NCBI RefSeq assembly: GCF_002799155.1
Contig: NZ_NERD01000002.1
Coordinates: 2,728,001 to 2,792,000, forward strand
Reading direction: 5' to 3'
Origin: Stenotrophomonas maltophilia
GTDB taxonomy: Bacteria > Pseudomonadota > Gammaproteobacteria > Xanthomonadales > Xanthomonadaceae
Length of the DNA: 64,000 nucleotides
Below the pieces are notes generated by a model. It was given only the letters and a program-made list of their open reading frames with translations. It had not been told where the DNA came from and did not search any database. Within the stretch, counting starts at the first letter, position 1; every line of letters begins with the position of its first letter. Position numbers and translations under genes: made by a program. This document shows, one piece after another, positions 56,991-64,000 of the stretch.

Positions 56991-58400
56991 ATGCCTACAT
57001 CGTCATCGACCTACAACCGCCACCGCCCCCTGCTGTGGTTGGTGTCCTTGGCGATCTTCATGCAGATGCTGGACTCGACCATCGTCAACACGGCCCTGCC
57101 GGCAATGGCGGCGAGCCTGGGCGAGAGCCCGCTGCAGATGCAGTCGGTGGTGTTCAGCTATGCGCTGGCGGTGGCCACCTTCATTCCTGCCTCGGGCTGG
57201 ATCGCCGACCGCTACGGCACCCGGCGCACCTTCCTGGTGGCGATCATCCTGTTCACCCTCGGCTCGCTGGCCTGCGCGCTGGCCCAGCACCTGCACCAGC
57301 TGGTCGGCGCGCGCGTGCTGCAGGGCATCGGCGGTGCGATGCTGCTGCCGGTCGGTCGGCTGGCAGTGATGCGTTCGGTGCCGCGCGAGGATTTCCTGCG
57401 CGCGATGAGCTTCATCGCCATCCCGGCCCTGGTCGGCCCGTTGATCGGCCCGACGCTGGGCGGCTGGCTGGTCGAGATCGCCTCGTGGCACTGGGTGTTC
57501 CTGATCAACCTGCCGATCGGCGTGATCGGTTTCATCGCCGCGATGAAGATCATGCCCGACCACTACGCCAGCCATCGCACACGTTTCGACCTGCGCGGCT
57601 ACATCATGCTGGCCTTCGCGATGGTGGTGTTGTCGCTGGCGCTGGACGGCATCTCCGGGCTCGGTACGCCACACGCATTGGTCATGCTGATGACCGTCGC
57701 CGGCCTGGCCGCGCTGGTGGGTTACTGGCTGCACGCCGCCAACTCCACTGCGCCCTTGTTCTCGCTGGCACTGTTCCGCGTGCCCAGCTACCGCATCGGC
57801 ATTCTCGGCAACCTGTTCTCGCGCATTGGCAGCAGCGCCATGCCGATGCTGATTCCGCTGCTGCTGCAGGTCGGCCTCGGCCTGGGCCCGATGCACGCTG
57901 GCCTGATGATGGTGCCGGTGGCGGCCGCCGGCATGGTGTCGAAGAAGCTGGCGGTAAAGCTGGTCGAGCGCTACGGCTACCGCCGCGTGCTGATGGTCAA
58001 CACCGTGCTGGTCGGCCTGGCAATGGCCAGCTTCATCCTGATGACACCGGGCCAGCACCTGGCCTGGCGCCTGTTGCAGCTGGCGTTCTTCGGCGCGGTC
58101 AATTCCCTGCAGTTCACCGTGATGAACACCGTGACCCTGCGCGATCTGGACCGCGAATTTGCCAGTTCCGGCAACAGCCTGCTGTCGATGGTGATGATGC
58201 TGGCCGCCGGTTTCGGCGCCGCAGCCGCCGGCAGCCTGCTGGCCGCGTTCGGCACCCACCTGGACAGCACCGACGCTACTGCGGCGTTGCATGCCACGTT
58301 CCTGTGCGTGGGCGCGATCACGCTGACCTCGACGATGATCTTCTGGCAGCTGCCCGACACCAAGCCTGAACCGCGGCAGGTCGAGCACGTCGCGGAGTGA
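56991..58400 (+). CDS. DHA2-family MFS exporter (MdtD-like)
   Basis: A 469-aa inner-membrane transporter of the 14-helix drug/proton antiporter group, closest in pattern to MdtD. Family motifs are visible: LDSTIVNTALPAMAASLGES in helix 1, GWIADRYGTRRTFL (motif A), RVLQGIGGAMLLPVGRLAVM, and SSGNSLLSMVMMLAAG. ATG at 56991 gives the usual short N terminus; ATG at 56958 adds 11 residues. The substrate is unknown. It stands alone; a CAGGGC..GCCCTG hairpin follows its stop. Confidence 0.9.
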   Translation: MPTSSSTYNRHRPLLWLVSLAIFMQMLDSTIVNTALPAMAASLGESPLQMQSVVFSYALAVATFIPASGWIADRYGTRRTFLVAIILFTLGSLACALAQHLHQLVGARVLQGIGGAMLLPVGRLAVMRSVPREDFLRAMSFIAIPALVGPLIGPTLGGWLVEIASWHWVFLINLPIGVIGFIAAMKIMPDHYASHRTRFDLRGYIMLAFAMVVLSLALDGISGLGTPHALVMLMTVAGLAALVGYWLHAANSTAPLFSLALFRVPSYRIGILGNLFSRIGSSAMPMLIPLLLQVGLGLGPMHAGLMMVPVAAAGMVSKKLAVKLVERYGYRRVLMVNTVLVGLAMASFILMTPGQHLAWRLLQLAFFGAVNSLQFTVMNTVTLRDLDREFASSGNSLLSMVMMLAAGFGAAAAGSLLAAFGTHLDSTDATAALHATFLCVGAITLTSTMIFWQLPDTKPEPRQVEHVAE

Positions 58401-58403
58401 GGT

Positions 58404-58640
58404 CTGGCAGGGCCTGCGGCCCTGCACCCGCTACACGCAACGGCAACGGCTGAAGCAACAGCCAAAGCAGCATTCCGTGGGATGGTGGGGCGGTGTCGGG
58501 TTGCGGGGACGCCGCAAGTACGTCCTTGTAGGCTTGGCAGCCGCATCCATGCGGCTGACACCCCGCAACCCGACACCGCCCCACCTCTGACAGATGGTCG
58601 CTGCTGTTGGTGGCTGTCGACCTTGGTCGACACATCGGTC
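58404..58640 (+). repeat. Modular palindromic repeat, copy C
   Basis: Same module order as copies A and B: a GCAGGGC hairpin (58407-58426), a conserved linker, the long palindrome with 24-bp perfect arms (58485-58508 and 58561-58584), a perfect inner hairpin AGCCGCAT, CC, ATGCGGCT (58539-58556), and the GTCGACCTTGGTCGAC unit near 58617-58632. A half unit of the GGGTCAGATCC family follows at 58660-58670. No gene is supported between 58401 and 58921. Confidence 0.82.
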
Positions 58641-58691
58641 AGAAATCGAAATGAACATAGGGTCAGATCCATTTTGATATCTGGCAGAGAT

Positions 58692-58714
58692 TCATCCACG
58701 CATGGCGTGGATCT
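58692..58714. repeat. SMAG palindrome interrupted by the IS110 element (left part)
   Basis: CATCCACGCATGGCGTGGAT followed by CT. The unit should end CTAC; instead the sequence breaks after CT and the missing AC is found at 59850-59851, across the IS110 element. The intact relative at 50931-50952 has GTGGAGCTAC at this place. Confidence 0.75.
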
Positions 58715-58717
58715 TAT

Positions 58718-58890
58718 CTCTTGCCGATCTGGCACCTTGGGTGCCGAGAGCCCGGCGTGGGCGACCGTGTGGATCCAGGTCTTGCGACCGAGAAGTAGCT
58801 TGGGTCCCCACGCCGGATTCTCCCTGAACTGCCCGAACAGTTGGTTGAGTTGGCGCTCGAACTGATAAGACTGGGCAAGCGGGGGGAGCT
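58718..58890 (+). ncRNA. Predicted IS110 bridge RNA
   Basis: The fold has three parts: a 5' hairpin GGCACC-TTG-GGTGCC (58731-58745), a target loop and a donor loop. The target loop is closed by CCGGCGTGGG/CCCACGCCGG (58752-58761, 58807-58816) and holds a hairpin GGTC-TTGC-GACC (58778-58789). The donor loop is closed by CTCCC/GGGAG and TGCCC/GGGCA (58820-58834, 58873-58888) and holds GAGT-TGGC-GCTC (58847-58858). Guides: left target GTGGATC (58769-58775), right target AGTAG (58794-58798), left donor ACAGTTG (58837-58843), right donor GATAAG (58864-58869). All four match the corresponding junction DNA. RNA ends are estimates. Confidence 0.82.
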
Positions 58891-58909
58891 CTCGACCCTG
58901 TCAGCCTAG

Positions 58910-59836
<927 letters not shown>

Positions 59837-59849
59837 CAAGACAGTTGCT

Positions 59850-60019
59850 ACTGGCCACCAGGACAGGTCTCGAGGGAAAGCCCCCTGAGTCAGGGGGCGG
59901 CCGCGAAGCGGCCGGGGTATGGGTGCTGGTAAGAGGGGCCCGCGTTTCGCGCAGCGAAGCGTGGGAGCGACAGCGCGCATGCGATGGCGTGTACCAGGGC
60001 CGCAGGCCCTGCTGAATCC
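59850..60019. other. Hairpin-rich gap right of the IS110 element
   Basis: No gene. Successive palindromes: CCCCCTGA-G-TCAGGGGG (59881-59897), CGGCCGC-GAA-GCGGCCG (59898-59914), CCCGCGTTTCG paired with CGAAGCGTGGG (59939-59965, two wobbles) and CAGGGC..GCCCTG (59996-60011), the last also found after eptA and the MdtD-like gene. Some may terminate transcription of the hybrid kinase. Confidence 0.6.
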
Positions 60020-63000
60020 CTACCTTCCCATCGCCCTGGCGATCGCTTCCACCAGCAGCTCGCCGGTCACCGGCTTGCGCAGGAAGCCACCGATGCCGGC
60101 CGCTTCCACCTGCTGCTGAAGGTCCGGATCGGTGCGTGCGGTCACCGCCAGCAACGGCAGCATGTAGCCCTGGTTGCGCAGGTGCTGGGCCAGTTCGAAG
60201 CCGCTCAGGCCCGGGAGGTCCAGATCCAGCAGGCCGACGTCGAAATCGCCGGCACTGATCTCGCGCAGCGCCGCCAGCGCGTGGCCCGCATGCACCACCT
60301 CGTGGCCGCGTGCGCTCAACAGCCCCCGCACCACATCGGCCACGGTGGCATCGTCCTCGACCAGCAGCACCCGCAGCGGTGGCATGTTCGCCGCCTCGTC
60401 GCGATTGCCCTCCCCGGACGCCTCGGCATCACTGTCCACCACCAGTGGCAACGGCAGGGTCACGCCGAAACAGGTGCCTCGGCCCAGCTGGCTCTCCACC
60501 TGGATCCGCCCCTGCATTGCATGGGCCAGCTCGCGGCAGATCGCCAGGCCGAGGCCGCTGCCACCGTACTGCGCTGCGGTACGTGCACCGTCGGCCTGCT
60601 CGAAGCGGCGGAACAGGCGCTGCTGCTGTTCCTGGCTGATGCCGGGGCCGGTATCGCGCACTTCGAAATGCAGCGCGCGCAGTTCGCCATCGCAGCGTGC
60701 ATGCAGGGTAATCGTGCCGCGGCTGGTGAATTTCACTGCATTGGACAACAGGTTGAGCAGGATCTGCCGCACGCGCATGGCATCACCGGTCGCCTGCAGG
60801 CCCGGCGGCAGCTGGTTGTCGAGGGTGAAGCGCAGGCCCTTCTGTGCGGCCAGCGGGCCCATCAGGGCCGCGAGGTCGTGCAACAGGCCATTCAAGGCAA
60901 ACGACTGCGACTGCAGTTCCAGGCGGCCGGACTCGATACGCGCCAGGTCCAGCGCATCGTTGACCAGGTGCAGCAGGTGCTCGCCAGCATGCCGGATCGA
61001 CTGCGTGTAGCCACGCTGCTGCGGGTCCAGTGGTGATGCCAGCAGCAACTCGCTCATGCCCAGCACGCCGGTCATCGGTGTACGGATCTCATGGCCAAGG
61101 TTGGCCAGGAAGCGGGTCTTGGCCGCCGAGGCCTGCTCGGCCAGTTCCTGCTTGTGCAGCGCCAACTGGTAGGCGTGGCGCCGCTGCAGGCGGCGTCGGT
61201 ACAGCCAGGCGAACCAGCTGGTCAGCAGCAATCCGACCGACGCCAGCACCAGCAGGCCGGACAGGCTGCGCCACCACGGCGGCTGCACGCGGAATTCCAG
61301 GCTCTGCACCCGCGACCACACATGGTCGGCCGAGCGTGCCTGTACTTCCAGCCGGTAACTTCCCGGCGCCAGGCGCGAGAACAGGCGCTCGCCCGCCGGG
61401 CCGACTTCGACCCAATCCGGATCGTAGCCCGCCAAGCGGTAGCGGTAGGTATTGGACGCCGAGTCGGCGAAGGACAGCAATCGCGCGACGATGCGCAGGT
61501 CGCGGTCGCCATCGGCGATCTGCAACGGTGCATCGTGGGTCATGTCCAGCACCTGCTCGTTGCGGCGCACTTCCACCCGCTCGATCACCAGTGGGGCGCG
61601 ACGTACCGAAGGCCGCACCTGCTCCGGGTCGAACACCACGGCGCCCGCCGCTGTTCCGGCCACCAGGTGGCCATCGGCTGCTGCAATCAAGGTGTGCTCG
61701 CGGAACTCCTGGCTTGGCAGGCCGTCGTGCACGCCATACAGGCGCACGCTCTGCCCATCGGCGCTGACACGTACCAGGCCGCGTGCGCTGGTCGCCCAGG
61801 CCACGCCCTGCGCATCCACCACCAGGCCAGAGGCGGAGATCGCCGGATAGCCCTGTTCGGCACCGACCACCGCCTGCCGTTCCAGGCGCCCCTGGCTCCA
61901 GCGATATCGCGACAGGCGCCCGTCCTCGGACAACCAGACCTGGCCATCGCCGCCCACATGCAGCGCATGGATGGCGGTTGCCGGCGCCCCCGGCACCGGC
62001 TGGAAGCGCTCGCTTTCCGGCAACCACTGCAGCAGGCCACGACTGCTGGCCAGCCAGATGTGGTCCTGCGGACCGCATTCCACATCGAGGTTGAGCTGGC
62101 CCTGCTGCAGTCCACGCTGGCCATTGTCCAGCTGGCGACGCACGCGCCCGTCGAGGTCGCGCTGCTGCAGGCCTGCGGGCAGCATCAACCAGAGGCTGTC
62201 GCCATCGCAGGTCATCATCGCTTCGATGACCCCTTCCATCGCTGCATCGGCACCGGCGTCGCGCCCCCAGCGGCGCACGTCGCGCCGTTGCGGGTCGTAG
62301 CGCACCAGCGCATCGGTCGACCCGATCCAGACCTGGCCGCGACGGTCCTCACGCACCGACGACAACCAGTGCATGCCGTTGACCCAGGTACGGTGCTGCT
62401 CGATCCTGCCGGTTTTCGGGTCGAAGCGATCCAGCGCGCCATGGCTGCCCACGGTCCAGACGCCGCCATTGCTGGACGGGCTGGTGCCCAGCACCAGCGC
62501 ATTGCGCAGCGAACTGGGGTCGTCCTCCAGGCGCGACAGCACCGAGAACTGCCACCAGCGTGGCAGCAGGTGCCACAGCCCGGCATTGGTGCTGGCCAAC
62601 CAGATGCCCCCCTCCCGATCCTCATAGGCACCGGTCCAGTTCGGTCGTACCGGCCCGCGCGCGATCGCGCTGTACAGCGGCACGGTCTGGTACTGGCCAT
62701 CGACCGCGCGCCCCAGCCCGGTGCGCGTATCCAGCCAGTGCCCGCCCTGCTCGTCGCGCAGCATCATGCCCAGCACCTGCTCGCCCGGCGGAAGCTTCCA
62801 CGGGGGTGCCTCGAAGCGCCCATCCGGGCGGCGCACGGTGGCCCCGGCCAACGTGCTGATCCACAGGCTGCCATCCGGTTCGGTGGTCAAGCCGTTGATC
62901 AGCAGACTGGGAATGACGTCCGTACCGACACGCTCGAAGTCGGTCCCGGTCCAGCGCGCCACGCCATGCTTGGTGCCGATCCACAGGCTGCCATCGGGCA

Positions 63001-63562
63001 GCGTGGCCAGGTAGGGCACCGACGCGGAGGGCAGGCTGCGCGGATTGTTCGGCTCGGGCAGGAAGCGCTGCAGGCGGTCATGGCTGTCCAATCGATACAG
63101 GCCACCTTCGTGGGTACCGAACCAGATCGAGCCGTCAGGCGTGCTGGCCAGGCTCCAGACCGTGTTGGTGCCCATCAACGGCTGGCTGCTGCGGTCGTAG
63201 AAGTGCAGCTGCCGGCGGTCGGCCGACATGCGCACCAGGCCGGCATTCTCGGTCCCTATCCACAGCTGGTTGCGGGCATCGACCAGCACCGTCCAGATGC
63301 GGTTGTCACGCAGCCCGTCCTCCGAGCGCCACACCCGGTAGGTGCGCCCGTCATAACGGGCCAGGCCATCGTTGGTGGCGATCCACAGGTAACCGTACCG
63401 GTCCTCGGCCATGCGGTTGACGGTATTGGACGGCAAGCCATCGAACACCGTCACCTGCCGCGGGCTGGGAGGCACCGGCTGTGCCGCAGCGGGCAACGCG
63501 CAGCACAGCAGGACCAGCAGCAGCATCGCCGCCCGCAGATACACCACCGATTGCCTCCTCAC
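60020..63562 (-). CDS. Hybrid two-component sensor with ligand-binding propeller (HTCS-like)
   Basis: A 1180-aa membrane sensor kinase fused to a receiver. Signal peptide (1-27), then a periplasmic double beta-propeller of two-component regulator repeats (about 35-680; repeated GSLWIGT, GQVWIGS and YLWIATNDGLAR motifs), a Y_Y_Y domain (about 690-770), one membrane helix (about 775-795), HisKA with His824 in NLGHEIRTPMTGV, HATPase_c with GSGLGLAICREL, and a receiver with Asp1113 (LLDLDLPGLSG). There is no DNA-binding output domain. The ligand is unknown; similar periplasmic sensors detect glycans. A paralogue is next upstream. Confidence 0.93.
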   Translation of the reverse strand: MRRQSVVYLRAAMLLLVLLCCALPAAAQPVPPSPRQVTVFDGLPSNTVNRMAEDRYGYLWIATNDGLARYDGRTYRVWRSEDGLRDNRIWTVLVDARNQLWIGTENAGLVRMSADRRQLHFYDRSSQPLMGTNTVWSLASTPDGSIWFGTHEGGLYRLDSHDRLQRFLPEPNNPRSLPSASVPYLATLPDGSLWIGTKHGVARWTGTDFERVGTDVIPSLLINGLTTEPDGSLWISTLAGATVRRPDGRFEAPPWKLPPGEQVLGMMLRDEQGGHWLDTRTGLGRAVDGQYQTVPLYSAIARGPVRPNWTGAYEDREGGIWLASTNAGLWHLLPRWWQFSVLSRLEDDPSSLRNALVLGTSPSSNGGVWTVGSHGALDRFDPKTGRIEQHRTWVNGMHWLSSVREDRRGQVWIGSTDALVRYDPQRRDVRRWGRDAGADAAMEGVIEAMMTCDGDSLWLMLPAGLQQRDLDGRVRRQLDNGQRGLQQGQLNLDVECGPQDHIWLASSRGLLQWLPESERFQPVPGAPATAIHALHVGGDGQVWLSEDGRLSRYRWSQGRLERQAVVGAEQGYPAISASGLVVDAQGVAWATSARGLVRVSADGQSVRLYGVHDGLPSQEFREHTLIAAADGHLVAGTAAGAVVFDPEQVRPSVRRAPLVIERVEVRRNEQVLDMTHDAPLQIADGDRDLRIVARLLSFADSASNTYRYRLAGYDPDWVEVGPAGERLFSRLAPGSYRLEVQARSADHVWSRVQSLEFRVQPPWWRSLSGLLVLASVGLLLTSWFAWLYRRRLQRRHAYQLALHKQELAEQASAAKTRFLANLGHEIRTPMTGVLGMSELLLASPLDPQQRGYTQSIRHAGEHLLHLVNDALDLARIESGRLELQSQSFALNGLLHDLAALMGPLAAQKGLRFTLDNQLPPGLQATGDAMRVRQILLNLLSNAVKFTSRGTITLHARCDGELRALHFEVRDTGPGISQEQQQRLFRRFEQADGARTAAQYGGSGLGLAICRELAHAMQGRIQVESQLGRGTCFGVTLPLPLVVDSDAEASGEGNRDEAANMPPLRVLLVEDDATVADVVRGLLSARGHEVVHAGHALAALREISAGDFDVGLLDLDLPGLSGFELAQHLRNQGYMLPLLAVTARTDPDLQQQVEAAGIGGFLRKPVTGELLVEAIARAMGR

Positions 63563-63643
63563 GCTGATCCTGATGATTCCCGCGCTGCGGGCGTCGGCAT
63601 GGTAAACCGAAAGTCGCGCCGTTCACGCCCGACGCCGACGCAG

Positions 63644-64000
63644 TCACGCAGTCGCCTGCCGTTTCGCACGCGCCTGGGCGATGGCTGCCACCAACAGGTC
63701 GCCGGTCACCGGCTTGCGCAGGAAGCCATCGAAGCCTGCGGCCAGTACCTGGGTTTCGGCATAGGCATCGGAACGGGCAGTCACTGCCACCAGGGGCAGT
63801 TCATAGCCCATGGTGCGCAGCTGGCGGGCGATGGCCGTACCGTCCAGTGCGGGCAGATCAAGATCGAGCAGGCCGACGTCGAAACCCTCGGTGGCGATCT
63901 CCGACAGCGCGCCCAGGCCATGCAGCACGTGCACCACCTCGTGCCCGCGCACTCGCAGCAGACCAGCGATGACTTCGGCCACCGTGGCATCGTCCTCGAC
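63644..64000 (-). CDS. C-terminal receiver of a second hybrid sensor (cut by the window)
   Basis: The visible 118 codons form a receiver domain beginning VEDDATVAEVIAG, with LLDLDLPALDGTAIARQL (phosphoacceptor) and GFLRKPVTGDLLVAAIAQA. It is closely similar to the receiver at the end of the upstream-facing hybrid kinase (VEDDATVADVVRG and GFLRKPVTGELLVEAIARA), so this is probably the end of a tandem paralogue. The gene is in the same orientation and 81 bp separate them. Confidence 0.85.
   Translation of the reverse strand, partial: VEDDATVAEVIAGLLRVRGHEVVHVLHGLGALSEIATEGFDVGLLDLDLPALDGTAIARQLRTMGYELPLVAVTARSDAYAETQVLAAGFDGFLRKPVTGDLLVAAIAQARAKRQATA

Noticed and set aside
58772..58806. Alternative helix GGATCCAG/CTTGGGTC in the target loop of the IS110 RNA
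   Set aside because: It needs two wobbles and would hide the left target guide. The GGTC-TTGC-GACC hairpin fits the known bridge RNA layout better.
58838..58864. CAGTT/AACTG pairing in the donor loop of the IS110 RNA
   Set aside because: It would pair the left donor guide with the base of the right one. The guide matches to both element ends argue that these segments are free.

Overview
The window looks like chromosomal DNA from a Stenotrophomonas species (S. maltophilia complex, Xanthomonadaceae). The evidence is high GC content, gene content and order typical of that group, and many short GTAG-ended palindromes of the SMAG/REP type known from S. maltophilia. I saw no tRNA, rRNA, CRISPR array or prophage.

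Layout. 1-6032: an OmpR-type two-component system faces away from a three-gene lipid A/envelope-charge operon (ArnT-like transferase, PAP2 phosphatase, EptA). 6033-6631: repeat-rich gap with two copies of a modular palindromic repeat. 6632-11404: ACE-like M2 peptidase lipoprotein, a small hypothetical gene, a siderophore-interacting flavoprotein and a Bcr/CflA exporter. 11617-14788: tandem glycine riboswitch, gcvP and terminator. 14829-23559: VOC protein, amino acid permease, a PAS-AraC regulator divergent from a large catalase whose downstream partner has a histone-like tail, a hydrolase and a chemoreceptor. 23793-29964: cell-wall hydrolase/transpeptidase pair, then purA, DUF2065, hflC and hflK on the minus strand. 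30118-41352: AcuI/YhdH reductase, PilH-like regulator, CbpA, peroxiredoxin plus ferritin-like pair, PBP1C and a thioester alpha-2-macroglobulin. 41513-50870: the complete methylcitrate operon (prpB-prpC-acnD-prpF-prpD) with divergent prpR, a sigma-54 promoter and an operator tract. 51007-58400: DoxX, YqfO, pdxH, glycerate kinase, dodecin, aroKB, a WGR protein, hemE and an MdtD-like exporter. 58404-60019: a third copy of the modular repeat, a SMAG palindrome split by an IS110-family element, and a cluster of hairpins. 60020-64000: a complete hybrid two-component sensor and the C-terminal end of a paralogue.

The most striking object is the IS110 element at 58715-59849. Its 5' non-coding end can fold into the two-loop architecture of an IS110 bridge RNA. 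All four expected guide segments can be read directly: two match the DNA flanking the insertion (a SMAG palindrome, cut between CT and AC of its CTAC end) and two match the element's own ends. Element boundaries, RNA and genomic target therefore support each other. The second theme is the repeat landscape: SMAG units lie between many genes, supply the stop codons of at least two of them, and occur beside a roughly 200-250 bp composite repeat whose hairpin arms differ between copies while staying paired.
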